Positions 8,602 to 18,142 are shown, numbered from the stretch's first letter. The stretch is 64,000 nt of DNA from Devosia sp. YR412 (GCF_900110945.1 NZ_FOFL01000001.1:992001-1056000), one strand, 5' to 3'. The notes: a model not told the origin generated them from the letters alone. A program made the numbers and translations.

Positions 8602-9596
8602 CCGACGCCCTCTCTACCCCTCCGGCCACCAAGCCCGCCGTCAACTACACGAGGCAGTTCGAGCGCGTAGCGCTGCTGCTGGTCTGGGTCATCATCATTG
8701 GCCTGTTCAGCGCGGTCATGCCGAAGGCCTTCTTCAACTGGGGCAATTTCTCGATCATGTTCGCCTCCTATGCGCCTGCAGCTTTGCTGGCCCTGGCGAT
8801 CATCATCCCGCTCACCGCCGGCGACTACGACCTGTCGGTCGGCGCCACGCTGACGCTGTCGGCCTCGACCATTGGCGTGCTCAATGTCTGGCAGCATATG
8901 CCGATCGGTCTGGTACTGGTCATCGTGCTGGCCATGGGCGTCGCGGTCGGGCTGTTCCATGCGCTGTTCATCATCTATTTCCGCGTGCCATCGCTGGTGG
9001 TGACGCTGGGCTCGACCTCGCTGATGAGCGGCGCGGTGCAGTGGATGACCAATTCCTCGACCATTGGCGGCATCGACAACGGCCTGATCATGGCGGCCGT
9101 TGGCTATCGCCTGTTCGGCATTCCACATGCCTTCTATTACGCTTTGGCCGCGGCATTGGTGATGTGGTACATTTTTGACTACACGCCGCTCGGCCGCAAA
9201 TTGCTGTTTGTCGGGCGTGGCCGGGAAGTCGCCCGCCTCAACGGCATTGCCGTCAACCGCGTGCGCGTCGGCGCGCTGGTGATGTCCGGCGTCCTCGCCT
9301 CGGCTGCCGGCATTCTTTATGCCGGCGTGCTCGGATCTGCCGACCCCTATTCGGGCCTCAACTTTCTGCTGCCCGCCTTTGCTGCGGCCTTCCTCGGCGC
9401 GACCACAATCCAGCCGGGTCGCTTCAATCCCTGGGGTACGCTGGTTGCCGTCTATTTCCTCGCCACCGGCATTACAGGCCTGTCCATGCTCGGCATTCCG
9501 CTCTGGGTCACCAATGTCTTTAATGGCGGCGCACTGATCCTGGCCGTCACCATTTCCCAGATCACCCGCGGCCGCGAAGCATCCGATATCGGCTGA
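8598..9596 (+). CDS. Sugar ABC transporter permease (RbsC-like)
   Basis: This 332-residue inner-membrane protein has about eight to ten hydrophobic segments, the first at residues 23-42. It contains the CUT2 permease landmarks [29 protein letters not shown] and a C-terminal [14 protein letters not shown] with GxxNxxGT-like [10 protein letters not shown]. It forms the membrane channel, probably as a homodimer, since only one permease gene is present. The start ATG 8598 overlaps the ATPase stop by four bases (ATGA). The gene for the histidinol-dehydrogenase-like enzyme follows after 35 bases with its own AGGAGG. Confidence 0.9.
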   Translation: MTDALSTPPATKPAVNYTRQFERVALLLVWVIIIGLFSAVMPKAFFNWGNFSIMFASYAPAALLALAIIIPLTAGDYDLSVGATLTLSASTIGVLNVWQHMPIGLVLVIVLAMGVAVGLFHALFIIYFRVPSLVVTLGSTSLMSGAVQWMTNSSTIGGIDNGLIMAAVGYRLFGIPHAFYYALAAALVMWYIFDYTPLGRKLLFVGRGREVARLNGIAVNRVRVGALVMSGVLASAAGILYAGVLGSADPYSGLNFLLPAFAAAFLGATTIQPGRFNPWGTLVAVYFLATGITGLSMLGIPLWVTNVFNGGALILAVTISQITRGREASDIG

Positions 9597-9631
9597 CAAG
9601 ACCACAAGCGCGCAAAGCGCAGGAGGACCCT

Positions 9632-10939
9632 ATGGCCACTCATCTCAAGACTGCCGAAGCCGCCGCCGGGCGCGCCGAGGCAGATAGCAAAGTTCGCTCT
9701 ACCGTCGAGACCATCCTCGGCAACATCGAGGCACGCGGCGATGCCGCAGTGCGCGACCTGTCCGCCAAGTTCGACAACTGGTCGCCCGCCAATTTCCGGC
9801 TGTCCGAAGGCGAAATCGAAGCTGCCATATCGAAGGTCTCGGCCAGCGACCTGGCCGATATTCGCTTCGCGCAGGACAATGTGCGCCGCTTTGCGAAGCA
9901 CCAGAAGGCCGCCTTCAAGGATGTCGAGGTCGAGACGCAGCCCGGCGTGATCCTCGGCCACAAGAACATCCCCGTCGATGCCGTGGGCTGCTATGTGCCC
10001 GGCGGCAAATATCCCATGGTCGCCTCGGCCCATATGAGCGTGCTCACCGCCAAGGTGGCCGGGGTCAAACGCGTCGTCGCGGCGGCCCCGCCCTTCAAGG
10101 GTGGTGCGCATCCCGCCATCGTGGCTGCCATGCATCTGGCCGGTGCCGATGAAATCTTAGTGCTGGGCGGCGTGCAGGCGATCGGCGCCATGGCGCTGGG
10201 CACTGAAACCCTGGCCCCGGTAGACATGCTGGTCGGTCCCGGCAATGCTTTCGTCGCCGAAGCCAAGCGCCAGCTTTACGGTCGCGTCGGCATCGACCTC
10301 TTCGCCGGCCCCACCGAAACTCTGGTCATAGCCGACGACACGGTGGACGCCGAAATCTGCGCCACCGACCTGCTTGGCCAAGCCGAGCATGGTCCCACCT
10401 CCCCCGCCATCCTGCTAACAACCTCGGAAAAGCTGGCCCGAGAGACGATCAGCGAAGTCGAACGGCTGCTGACCGTATTGCCCACCGCCGAGATCGCCAG
10501 CGTCTCCTGGCGCGACCATGGCGAAGTCATCCTCTGCGCCGACGATGCGGAAATGCTCGCCGTCGCCAATCAGCTCGCCTTCGAGCATGTGCAGGTGATG
10601 ACGAAGGACCCGGACTATTTCCTCGCCAACATGACCAATTACGGCGCGCTGTTCCTCGGCACGCGCACCAATGTGGCCTTTGGCGACAAGGTCATCGGCA
10701 CCAACCACACCCTGCCCACCAAACGCGCCGGCCGCTTTACCGGTGGTCTGTGGGTCGGCAAGTTCCTGAAGACCTGCACCTACCAGCGCATTCTCACCGA
10801 CGAAGCCAGCGCCATGATCGGCGCCTATGGTTCGCGCTTGTCCATGCTGGAAGGCTTTGCCGGCCATGCCGAACAGGCCAATATCCGCGTTCGCCGATAC
10901 GGCCACCGCGACGTGCCCTACGCAACCGCCGCAGAGTAA
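9632..10939 (+). CDS. Histidinol dehydrogenase family enzyme (HpsN/sulfopropanediol dehydrogenase-like)
   Basis: This 435-residue protein belongs to the HisD superfamily, zinc-dependent NAD enzymes that oxidise an alcohol twice to a carboxylate. The zinc ligands of histidinol dehydrogenase can be aligned to Gln250, His253 ([12 protein letters not shown]), Asp352 ([11 protein letters not shown]) and His412 (GHAEQANIR); the catalytic Glu-His pair is Glu318-His319 (FEHVQVMT). From memory it resembles HpsN-type 2,3-dihydroxypropane-1-sulfonate dehydrogenases and their uncharacterised relatives at least as closely as biosynthetic HisD. Its place inside a transporter operon, away from any his gene, also argues for a catabolic role. 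AGGAGG lies 6 bases before the ATG. Confidence 0.82.
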   Translation: MATHLKTAEAAAGRAEADSKVRSTVETILGNIEARGDAAVRDLSAKFDNWSPANFRLSEGEIEAAISKVSASDLADIRFAQDNVRRFAKHQKAAFKDVEVETQPGVILGHKNIPVDAVGCYVPGGKYPMVASAHMSVLTAKVAGVKRVVAAAPPFKGGAHPAIVAAMHLAGADEILVLGGVQAIGAMALGTETLAPVDMLVGPGNAFVAEAKRQLYGRVGIDLFAGPTETLVIADDTVDAEICATDLLGQAEHGPTSPAILLTTSEKLARETISEVERLLTVLPTAEIASVSWRDHGEVILCADDAEMLAVANQLAFEHVQVMTKDPDYFLANMTNYGALFLGTRTNVAFGDKVIGTNHTLPTKRAGRFTGGLWVGKFLKTCTYQRILTDEASAMIGAYGSRLSMLEGFAGHAEQANIRVRRYGHRDVPYATAAE

Positions 10940-10949
10940 GAGTCCGGCC

Positions 10950-12080
10950 ATGAAAATCCGTGCCGCCATTCTCGAACAGTCCGGCCTGCCGGCCCCCTAT
11001 GCGCAGTCCAAGCCGCTGCGTATTGCCGAGATCGATCTCGCGGCCCCAAGCCAGGGCGAAGTGCTGGTCAAGGTCATGGCAGCCGGCCTCTGCCATTCCG
11101 ATCTTTCGGTCATCGACGGCAACCGGCCCCGTCCGCTGCCCATGGTGCTTGGTCACGAGGCGGCCGGCGTCGTCGAAGCCTTGGGGCCCGGCGTCGACGA
11201 CCTGGTCGTCGGTGATCATGTTGTCTTCGTCTTCGTGCCCAGCTGCGGCAGCTGCGAATGCTGTTCCGATGGCCGACCGGCGCTTTGCGTGCCGGGTGCC
11301 GCCGCCAATGGTGCCGGTGTCTTGCTGTCGGGCGAACGCCGTCTCAGCGAGCAGGCGCATGATCTCAACCATCACCTCGGCGTTTCGGCCTTTGCCGAAT
11401 ATGCCACGGTCTCGCGCAAGTCGCTGGTCAAGATCGACCGCTCATTGCCCTTTGAGCATGCAGCGCTGTTTGGCTGCGCGGTACTGACCGGCGTTGGCGC
11501 GGTATTCAACGGCGCCAATGTCTCGCCCGGCGACAAGGTGGCGGTCATCGGCCTCGGCGGGGTCGGCATGGCCGCGCTGCTGGGTGCAAAAGCGGCTGGT
11601 GCCGAACAGATCGTCGCCGTCGATCTGTCCCGCGACAAGCTCGATCTGGCGCTGTCCATGGGCGCCACCGATGTTTTCCTTGCCGGCACCGATGGCGTCG
11701 CCGAGGCGATCAAGACCGCCACGCATGGCGGCGTCGATCACGCCATCGAGCTGGCCGGTTCGGTGCATGCCCTGCAACTTGGCTACCAGATCGCCAAGCG
11801 CGGCGGGCAGTTGACGACGGGCGGCCTGCCTGCCCCGACGGCGGTATTTCCCATTCCCGCGGTTAATCTGGTCGCCGAGGAAAAGACCGTGCGCGGCTCC
11901 TATCTCGGCTCCTGCGTGCCGGCGCGTGATATTCCGCGCTTCGTGCGGATGTATCAGCGCGGCATCTTGCCGGTCGATCGCCTGCTATCGGAGATCATGC
12001 CGCTCATCAGCATCAACGCCGGCTTCGACAAGCTGCGTCAGGGCACATTGCTGCGCGGCGTCGTCACCATGGGGCGCTAG
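10950..12080 (+). CDS. Zinc-dependent medium-chain alcohol dehydrogenase
   Basis: This 376-residue MDR-family dehydrogenase oxidises an alcohol to an aldehyde or ketone with NAD(P). Catalytic zinc ligands are Cys48 (GLCHSD), His69-Glu70 (GHEAAGVVE) and Cys176. Structural zinc ligands are Cys99, Cys102, Cys105 and Cys113. The Rossmann motif is GLGGVG (201-206). The start at ATG 10950 is 10 bases after the previous stop and replaces a longer open frame that overlaps the upstream gene. As the last gene of the LacI-1 operon it probably acts before or after the HisD-like enzyme on the imported compound. It also resembles class III/aryl-alcohol dehydrogenases; the substrate is unknown. Confidence 0.88.
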   Translation: MKIRAAILEQSGLPAPYAQSKPLRIAEIDLAAPSQGEVLVKVMAAGLCHSDLSVIDGNRPRPLPMVLGHEAAGVVEALGPGVDDLVVGDHVVFVFVPSCGSCECCSDGRPALCVPGAAANGAGVLLSGERRLSEQAHDLNHHLGVSAFAEYATVSRKSLVKIDRSLPFEHAALFGCAVLTGVGAVFNGANVSPGDKVAVIGLGGVGMAALLGAKAAGAEQIVAVDLSRDKLDLALSMGATDVFLAGTDGVAEAIKTATHGGVDHAIELAGSVHALQLGYQIAKRGGQLTTGGLPAPTAVFPIPAVNLVAEEKTVRGSYLGSCVPARDIPRFVRMYQRGILPVDRLLSEIMPLISINAGFDKLRQGTLLRGVVTMGR

Positions 12081-12096
12081 ACGCGTCAAGCGCCCC
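12071..12096. terminator. Hairpin at the convergence of the LacI-1 operon and the peptide-type ABC operon
   Basis: GGGGCGCT (12071-12078) pairs with AGCGCCCC (12089-12096); the loop itself holds the palindrome GACGCGTC. The left arm covers the end of the dehydrogenase gene. There is no T tract, so intrinsic termination is uncertain. Confidence 0.4.
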
Positions 12097-12103
12097 ATCC
12101 AAG

Positions 12104-12841
12104 TCAGAGATAACTCGCAGCAAACAGTTCGCGGGCATAGTCGGAATGGGTGCGACCGTGCTTGAGGTCGTCGCGGGTCAACTCATCGACGAAACTGCCG
12201 TCCTTCATCACCAGCACGCGGTCGCACATATGGCCGATGACGGCGAGGTCGTGGCTGACCAGCACATAGGTGAGATTGCGCTGCTCGCGCAGGTCACTGA
12301 GGAGGTTCAGCACTTCGGCCTGCACCGAGACGTCAAGCGCCGAGGTCGGTTCGTCGAGCAGCAATACTTCAGGCTCAAGCATCAGCGCCCGGGCGATGGC
12401 CACGCGCTGGCGCTGGCCGCCGGAGAGTTCATGCGGAAAGCGTTCGGCGAATGCAGCGGGAAGGCCTACCTGCTCGAGCGCCGGGCCGACCTTGTCCCAG
12501 CCATCGCCACGCTTCATCGACTGCATCGGTTCGACCAGCACGCGTTCGATACGGTGACGCGGGTGAATGGAACTATAGGGGTCCTGGAACACCATCTGGG
12601 CGAGCAGCAGTTGTTCACGGGTGCGGGTCTTGGCGACGGCGGTGCCGGCCAGCTTGATCTCGCCTTCCCAATGGCGGTCGAGACCAGCCAGTGAGCGCAG
12701 CACGGTGGACTTACCGCAGCCAGATTCCCCCACAATGCCCAGGGTCTCGCCCTTTGCCACCGACAGCGATACCGATTTGACGACCTGCTTGCGCGCCTCG
12801 CCCTGACCGAAGGCGACCGAAAGGTCCTTTACGTCGATCAT
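12104..12841 (-). CDS. Oligopeptide/glycoside-type ABC transporter ATPase (DppF-like)
   Basis: This 245-residue ATPase has Walker A GESGCGKST, a Q-loop in MVFQDPYSSIHPR, signature LSGGQRQRV, Walker B LLLDEPTSALD and the switch histidine in VLVSHDLAVIGH. The FQDPYSSLxPR segment is typical of the DppF/OppF branch. It drives uptake with the DppD-like partner encoded just upstream, overlapping by four bases. It is slightly shorter than most DppF proteins because the C-terminal oligopeptide-transporter extension is reduced. It is the last gene of the five-gene minus-strand operon 17209-12104. Confidence 0.9.
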   Translation of the reverse strand: MIDVKDLSVAFGQGEARKQVVKSVSLSVAKGETLGIVGESGCGKSTVLRSLAGLDRHWEGEIKLAGTAVAKTRTREQLLLAQMVFQDPYSSIHPRHRIERVLVEPMQSMKRGDGWDKVGPALEQVGLPAAFAERFPHELSGGQRQRVAIARALMLEPEVLLLDEPTSALDVSVQAEVLNLLSDLREQRNLTYVLVSHDLAVIGHMCDRVLVMKDGSFVDELTRDDLKHGRTHSDYARELFAASYL

Positions 12842-13680
12842 GGCTGGACTCCTACGGCGTCGATGGCTTTGCGATCCAGCACCTGCAGGCGCCGCACCGG
12901 ATTGCGCGGATCGGGCATGGCCGCGATCAGGCCGCGGGTATAGGGATGCTGGGCGTCTTCGAGCTTGGTCAGCGTTTCCACCACGACGCCCTTGTACATG
13001 ACGAGAATGCGCTCGCAGAAGGCGGCGACCATGCGGATGTCATGGCTGATCAGCAGCAGGCCGGAATTGTTTTCGCGCACCAGATCGTCGAGCAGGCGCA
13101 GCACGTCGCCGCGCACGCTGACGTCGAGGGCCGAGGTCGGCTCGTCGGCGATCACCAGCCGTGGCTTGGCCAGCAGCATCATGGCGATCATCACGCGCTG
13201 GCCCATGCCGCCCGAAATCTGGTGCGGATAAAGGTCCATGGTGCGGGCGACATCGGCAATGCGGACGCGACCGAGCATGTCGGCCGCCCGCGCATAGGCG
13301 TCTTTCTTGCCCAGCTTGAAATGCAGCATGGCGGCTTCCGCCACCTGCTTGCCGATCGGCAAGACCGGGTTCAGCGAATAGCGCGGATCCTGCATGATCA
13401 GGGCCATGTCATTGCCGCGCAGGCGACGCATCTCGCGTTCGCTGCGGGTCAGGAGCGGGGCGCCCTCGAAATCGAGCTGGCTGGCTTCTGTGGTGGCAGA
13501 GGGCGGCAGCAGGCGCATCAGCGCGCGGCCGACCGTCGACTTGCCGGAACCGGATTCGCCGACCACGCCCAGGCGCTCGGCGCCGAGATCGAAGCTGACG
13601 CCATTGACCGCCTTCACCGACGAGCGGGCAAAGCGGACCGTCAGGTCCCGGACCGTGAGGATGGGATCAGGAACGGTCAT
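12838..13680 (-). CDS. Oligopeptide/glycoside-type ABC transporter ATPase (DppD-like)
   Basis: This 280-residue ATPase has Walker A GESGSGKST, the DppD-type segment LIMQDPRYSLNPV, Walker B LVIADEPTSALD and switch histidine LLISHDIRM. The signature reads ISGGMGQRV, a variant common in DppD proteins. A C-terminal stretch RGLIAAMPDP is the start of the oligopeptide-transporter extension. I chose ATG 13680, since the family begins close to the DPILTVRDL strand; the longer open frame runs into the permease gene. It overlaps the permease 3' end by 14 bases and the next ATPase by 4. Confidence 0.9.
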   Translation of the reverse strand: MTVPDPILTVRDLTVRFARSSVKAVNGVSFDLGAERLGVVGESGSGKSTVGRALMRLLPPSATTEASQLDFEGAPLLTRSEREMRRLRGNDMALIMQDPRYSLNPVLPIGKQVAEAAMLHFKLGKKDAYARAADMLGRVRIADVARTMDLYPHQISGGMGQRVMIAMMLLAKPRLVIADEPTSALDVSVRGDVLRLLDDLVRENNSGLLLISHDIRMVAAFCERILVMYKGVVVETLTKLEDAQHPYTRGLIAAMPDPRNPVRRLQVLDRKAIDAVGVQP

Positions 13681-14569
13681 GGCGGGGATCCAGAATGTCG
13701 CGGAGAGCGTCGCCCGCCAGGTTGAAGGCAAGGCTGGTGATGAGGATGGCGACGCCCGGCATGACGGCAACCCACCAATTGTCGAGCATGAACTTGCGGC
13801 CGCTCGAAATCATCGCGCCCCATTCCGGGGCCGGCGGCTGGGCGCCAAGGCCGAGGAAGCCGAGGGCAGCTGCGGTCAGGATAATGCCGGCCATGTTCAT
13901 GGTGAGGCGCACGACGACCGAGGGAATGCACATCGGGGCGATATAGCGGAACAGCAGGCGCAGCGGTGACGCGCCATAGAGACGGGCAGCGGCGACATAG
14001 TCGGTGTTGCGCACCAGCAGCGTTTCGGCCCGGGCCAGGCGGGCGATCGGTGGCCAGCCCGTCAGCGAGATAGCAATGATGGCAGTTTCGAGGCCTGCGC
14101 CAAGGGCGGCGGCAAAGGCCAGTGCCAGGATCAGCGAGGGGAAGGAGAGCACGATATCGGTGATGCGCATCAGGATGGCATCGGTGCGGCCGCCGACAAA
14201 GCCGGCGACAATGCCGATCAGCATGCCGATCGGGCCGACGATGATGGTCACGGCAAACACCGTCTGCACGGTGATGCGGGTTCCATAGATCAGGCGTGAG
14301 AGAATATCGCGGCCGAATTCATCGGTGCCGGCCCAATGGGTCCAGCTCGGGGCCTGCAGGGCATTGGGCAGGTTCTGTGCCGTCGGGCTGAAGGGCGCAA
14401 TCAGCGGCGCGAACAGCGCCACGACGATCAGCACGGCCAGCACGATAAAGCCGAACATGCCGAGCGGTTCGCGGCTCAGCTTGGCAAGGGAAGTGCCGAA
14501 GCCGGCACCAAGGCGCGAGGCGGCGAGGAAGGCTTTGGAACGCACGGGAGCGGTCTGGGCGGCACTCAT
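13667..14569 (-). CDS. Oligopeptide/glycoside-type ABC transporter permease (DppC-like)
   Basis: This 300-residue inner-membrane protein has a DppC arrangement: a cytoplasmic N-terminus, first membrane helix GFIVLAVLIVVALFAPLIA (about 40-58), the landmark HWAGTDEFGRDILSRLIYGTR, and later the EAA-like loop AARLYGASPLRLLFRYIAP that contacts the ATPase. It pairs with the DppB-like permease, whose stop it overlaps by four bases. The segment LGFLGLGAQPPAPEWGAM near the C-terminus is a strong family marker. Confidence 0.92.
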   Translation of the reverse strand: MSAAQTAPVRSKAFLAASRLGAGFGTSLAKLSREPLGMFGFIVLAVLIVVALFAPLIAPFSPTAQNLPNALQAPSWTHWAGTDEFGRDILSRLIYGTRITVQTVFAVTIIVGPIGMLIGIVAGFVGGRTDAILMRITDIVLSFPSLILALAFAAALGAGLETAIIAISLTGWPPIARLARAETLLVRNTDYVAAARLYGASPLRLLFRYIAPMCIPSVVVRLTMNMAGIILTAAALGFLGLGAQPPAPEWGAMISSGRKFMLDNWWVAVMPGVAILITSLAFNLAGDALRDILDPRHDRS

Positions 14570-15594
14570 GTGGTGGCCTCACGGGTACGCGGATCGAGCA
14601 GGAGATAGGCCAGATCGGACAGGAAATTGAGGACCATGAAGATGATGCCGATGATGAGCGTGGCGGCGACGACCGCATTCATGTCGCCGATCATCAGCGC
14701 ATTGGTCATGTACTGGCCGATACCGGGCCAGGAGAAGACCACTTCGGTGACCACGGCGCCTTCGAGCAGGCCACCGTAGGCGATGGCCAGCACGGTGATG
14801 AGCTGGACGGCGATATTGGGCAGCAGATGGCCCGAGACAATGCGCCAGTTGGAAGCACCCTTGGCGCGGGCGGCGATCACATAGTCCTGGTTGAGCTGTT
14901 CCAGGGTAAAGCTGCGCGTCATGCGGGTGATATAGGCCATGGCCGAATAGGCCAGAATGCAGGCCGGCAGGATGATGTGATAGACGGCGTTCCAGAACAC
15001 TTCGGTGTCGCCGGCGAGCAGGCTGTCGATCAGCAGCAGCCCGGTCTTCGGCTCGACGAGGCCTTCGAGATAGACGTCCACACGGCCCGGTCCACCGACC
15101 CAGTTGAGGGTGGCATAGAAGATCACGAGGCCGACAATGCCGAACCAGAACACCGGAATGGAATGGCCGACCAGCGACAGCACGCGCACTAACTTGTCGA
15201 TCCAGCTGTCGCGGAAGAAGGCGGCCATCATCCCGAGTGGCACGCCAAGCAGGGTGGAAATGATGACGGCCAGCGTCGCCAGTTCCAGCGTCGCCGGGAA
15301 GGCGGCGCTGAGATCCTGCACCACGGGATTGCCGGTAAGCACGGCAGTGCCCAGATCGCCTTGCAGCAACGAGGTGAAATAGATCCAGAACTGCTGGTAG
15401 ACCGGCAGGTCCAGACCTAGGCGGGCGCGCATGGCGGCAAAGGTCGCGGGATCGGCGAGTTCACCGACGATCGCACCCACCGGGTCCGTCGGCAGCAGAC
15501 GGCCGATCACGAAGGTCACGACAAGCAGGGCGAACAGGCTGACCAGCAGCTGCCCGACGCGCTTGGCGAGCTCGATTACACTAAATTCCTTCAT
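14566..15594 (-). CDS. Oligopeptide/glycoside-type ABC transporter permease (DppB-like)
   Basis: This 342-residue permease has the DppB layout: first helix LLVSLFALLVVTFVIGRLLP (13-32), the motif LGLDLPVYQQFWIYFTSLLQGDLG, and the EAA loop AARAKGASNWRIVSGHLLPNI. Six membrane segments are recognisable. It begins 16 bases after the binding-protein stop and overlaps the DppC-like gene. DppBC pairs also carry nickel, heme and oligosaccharides, so the family does not fix the substrate. Confidence 0.92.
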   Translation of the reverse strand: MKEFSVIELAKRVGQLLVSLFALLVVTFVIGRLLPTDPVGAIVGELADPATFAAMRARLGLDLPVYQQFWIYFTSLLQGDLGTAVLTGNPVVQDLSAAFPATLELATLAVIISTLLGVPLGMMAAFFRDSWIDKLVRVLSLVGHSIPVFWFGIVGLVIFYATLNWVGGPGRVDVYLEGLVEPKTGLLLIDSLLAGDTEVFWNAVYHIILPACILAYSAMAYITRMTRSFTLEQLNQDYVIAARAKGASNWRIVSGHLLPNIAVQLITVLAIAYGGLLEGAVVTEVVFSWPGIGQYMTNALMIGDMNAVVAATLIIGIIFMVLNFLSDLAYLLLDPRTREATT

Positions 15595-15610
15595 GATCGG
15601 CCGTTCAGCT

Positions 15611-17209
15611 TTAGTTTGCGTCGGTCTTGGTGACGGCGTTGACGCGCGTCAGGGACCAGGGATGCCCGCTATAGCCCTGGACGCGCGCATTGACCACGAT
15701 GGGTTCAAAGCGTTCAAACAGCGGCAGCACGGCGGGGCTCGAAGCGACGAACATTTCCTGCAGCTTGACGGCCAGCTCGGCGCGCTTGACCGGATCGCGC
15801 TCGCGATTGGCTTCTTGGCGCAGGGCGTTCATTTCGGTGATGTCCCAGGCGGAACGCCAGACGAAATTGCCGGCATTATTGGCTTCGAGCGAATTGTCCG
15901 GATTGTTGGTGAAATTGTCCAACGCCCCCAGAGCAGTCGGGTCGGCAGCCGAATTCTGCGGCAGCAGCAGGTCGAAATCGCGGGCACGGTGGGCGGCGAC
16001 GATGTCGGCGCCATTGCCCTGCTGCACGCTGAGGTTGATGCCGATCTCGGCCAGATTGGCCTGGATCGCGGTGGCCAGATCGACGCGTGGTGCCTGGGCA
16101 ATGGTCTTGATGGTCAGCGAGAAGCCATTGGGGTAGCCGGCTTCGGCCAGCAGTTCCTTGGCCTTTTCCGGCTGGAACGACCAATCGGGGTTCTCGATAG
16201 CGCCTTCCCAATCGGCCGGAACCGGCACGTTGCGCGCCTGGCCGTATGGCCCGAGAATGGTCTGGCCGATGCCCTCATAGTCGATGCCGTAAGCGATCGC
16301 CTGGCGGACCAGCGGGTTGGACAGGGCTTCGTGACCGGCATTCATCGCCAGCACATAGAAGCCACCGGTCTTGACCTGGTCGATGACAAAGCCTTCCTTG
16401 CCATCGAAGAAGCGCACGTCGGCAGCGGTCAGGGCGTTGGCGATATCGATATCGCCGCGTTCCAGCATCAGGCGCGCGGCCTGGCTTTCCGGCACGTGAC
16501 GGAACAGCACGCGCTTCAGCGCCGATTCGCCCCCCCAGAAAGTCGGGTTGGCTTCGAGCAGCACCAGATCATTCGGGGACCAGCGGCGCAGGGTGAAAGG
16601 ACCCGAACCGGCGGTATTGGTGCGCAGCCACTCATTGCCGTAGTCGTCGTTAGCGACATGCTTGAGCACTTCGACGCTATCGACCACGCTGCCGACGCCG
16701 CCCGACAGGCGATAGAGCAGGGCTTCGCCGACGATGGAGTCGGTGAGCTCGATGCGGACGGTCTTGTCGTCGACGGCGGTGACCAGGGTCTCGACGGTGT
16801 CCTTGTTATAGCCGAAGGTCTTGAGACCGGCGGCAGCCGACTGGTCGAGCTTGAACAGGCGGGTCAGCGAGAAGACGACGTCGGCAGCGGTGACCGGATT
16901 GCCCGAGGCAAAGGTGGTGTCGCGCAGGTGGAAGGTCACGCCGGTTTCGTCGATCTCCCAGCTCTCGGCCAGCTGCGGCTGCAGCTCGCTGGTGGCGCCA
17001 TCGAACGAGACGAGGCGGTCGTACACATTGGCCAGGATCTCCTGGGTCTTGACCTCGGTGCCCTGCTGGGGATCGAGCGACAGGACCTGCGCCAGCGAGG
17101 TGCCGATGACCAGCTGGTCATTGGGCGTCGCGGCAAAGGCGAGCGGGGATACCGACATCATAAAGGCGAATGTTGCGCCGGCGAACAGGCGCTTGGAAAA
17201 CTGCTTCAT
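15611..17209 (-). CDS. ABC transporter periplasmic binding protein, family 5 (DppA/oligosaccharide type)
   Basis: This 532-residue exported solute-binding protein begins with a Sec signal peptide (MKQFSKRLFAGATFAFMM, cleavage probably after AFA). Cluster-C markers follow: SLDPQQGTEVKTQEILANVYDRLV, LAESWEIDETGVTFHLR, SGNPVTAADVVFSL and NPLVRQAIAYGIDY. ATG 17209 is chosen because it places the signal peptide first and has GGAG upstream; the frame stays open to 17380. The gene faces the GntR regulator across a 129-base region with a putative operator. Because the regulon also contains uronate enzymes and a GH1 glycosidase, an oligosaccharide or glycoside is a more likely ligand than a peptide. 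Confidence 0.9.
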   Translation of the reverse strand: MKQFSKRLFAGATFAFMMSVSPLAFAATPNDQLVIGTSLAQVLSLDPQQGTEVKTQEILANVYDRLVSFDGATSELQPQLAESWEIDETGVTFHLRDTTFASGNPVTAADVVFSLTRLFKLDQSAAAGLKTFGYNKDTVETLVTAVDDKTVRIELTDSIVGEALLYRLSGGVGSVVDSVEVLKHVANDDYGNEWLRTNTAGSGPFTLRRWSPNDLVLLEANPTFWGGESALKRVLFRHVPESQAARLMLERGDIDIANALTAADVRFFDGKEGFVIDQVKTGGFYVLAMNAGHEALSNPLVRQAIAYGIDYEGIGQTILGPYGQARNVPVPADWEGAIENPDWSFQPEKAKELLAEAGYPNGFSLTIKTIAQAPRVDLATAIQANLAEIGINLSVQQGNGADIVAAHRARDFDLLLPQNSAADPTALGALDNFTNNPDNSLEANNAGNFVWRSAWDITEMNALRQEANRERDPVKRAELAVKLQEMFVASSPAVLPLFERFEPIVVNARVQGYSGHPWSLTRVNAVTKTDAN

Positions 17210-17252
17210 AAAGACTCCTCCGTCTTGTACCATACCCGCCATAGCATGTCGG

Positions 17253-17268
17253 TTGTATGTCGTATTAT
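17253..17268. promoter_or_regulatory. Putative GntR operator, importer side
   Basis: TTGTATGTCGTATTAT agrees at 11 of 16 positions with the reverse complement of the segment at 18110-18125. It lies 44 bases upstream of the importer's first gene. The common core GTATGNCNTA is like operators of FadR-subfamily (FCD) GntR proteins. Confidence 0.4.
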
Positions 17269-17338
17269 GATTATGGCGTTTCCAAGCCGATGGCAATAGG
17301 GTGTGGGCATACCGACTCTTGTTGAGGGATGAGGGACT

Positions 17339-18046
17339 ATGGAACAAGTGGTTAGCCGCAGGCGCCCGCGCCTGGCGCAAAGCGTCATCGATGAAATGCG
17401 CCGCAGAATCGACTCGGGGGCGCTGCCCGTCGGGGCGCAGCTACCGACGGAGCCGCAGCTGGAAATCCAGTTTGGGGTGAGCCGTACGGTGGTGCGCGAG
17501 GCGATTGCGGAGCTGCGGGCGGCAGGCTTTGTGACGCCGATTCAGGGCAAGGGAATCTTTGTCGCCGAACAGGGCCGGCAGGTGCTGATCGACCTGACTC
17601 CGGGGGAAATCCAGAGCATTCCGCAGACGCTGGAAATGCTGGAATTCCGCATGGCGGTGGAGACGGAAGCGGCAGCGATCGCTGCCTATCGTCGCTCTGC
17701 TGAACAAGAAAATGTCATCCGCACGGCGCATATGGAGATGGATCGCCGAGTCGCCCAGTCGGAGCCGACCGCAGAGGCCGATTTCGCATTTCATACCGCG
17801 ATCGGTGCTGCGACCAACAACCGCTACTTCGTCGATGCGCTCAACCGCTTTGGGCCGCGGGCGATTCCGCGCAGCCAGTTTCCGACGCTGCCGAGTGCCA
17901 ATGACGCGGCCTATCTGGCAGGCGTGGTGGCCGAACATGAGCGGATTCTGAACGCCATTTCCGACCAGGATCCGGAAGCCGCCCGCGCCGCCATGCGCGA
18001 GCATCTGCTGGGCAGCCAGAAGCGCTATCGCCGCCTGGCGCGGTAG
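17339..18046 (+). CDS. GntR-family transcriptional regulator, FCD (FadR) subfamily
   Basis: This 235-residue regulator has an N-terminal winged helix (LAQSVIDEMRRRIDSGALPVGAQLPTE through FGVSRTVVREAIAELRAAGFV, residues 13-60) and an all-helical FCD ligand-binding domain (EMLEFRMAVETEAAAIAA, FHTAIGAATNNRYF, HERILNAI). Such proteins usually bind small carboxylates or sugar acids through a metal site of Asp and His residues. GAGGG lies 4 bases before the start. It lies between the divergent importer operon and the uronate operon, so it very likely controls both; a uronate intermediate would be the natural inducer. Confidence 0.9.
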   Translation: MEQVVSRRRPRLAQSVIDEMRRRIDSGALPVGAQLPTEPQLEIQFGVSRTVVREAIAELRAAGFVTPIQGKGIFVAEQGRQVLIDLTPGEIQSIPQTLEMLEFRMAVETEAAAIAAYRRSAEQENVIRTAHMEMDRRVAQSEPTAEADFAFHTAIGAATNNRYFVDALNRFGPRAIPRSQFPTLPSANDAAYLAGVVAEHERILNAISDQDPEAARAAMREHLLGSQKRYRRLAR

Positions 18047-18109
18047 TGCGCCAGACCTCTTAGGTAAGAGGTAAATCCGCAAAGCCCTCTCGACATCTCT
18101 CGAATATTC

Positions 18110-18125
18110 ATATTATGTCATACCT
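18110..18125. promoter_or_regulatory. Putative GntR operator, uronate-gene side
   Basis: ATATTATGTCATACCT, read on the minus strand as AGGTATGACATAATAT, shares the core GTATGNCNTA with 17253-17268. It ends 17 bases before the start of the next gene, a position suited to repression. Confidence 0.4.
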
Positions 18126-18142
18126 CATATCAGGAGGATGCC

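Noticed and set aside
15431..17299. Plus-strand open frame of 622 codons opposite the dppA-like gene
   Set aside because: An antisense shadow; the minus strand has a signal peptide and family-5 binding-protein motifs throughout.
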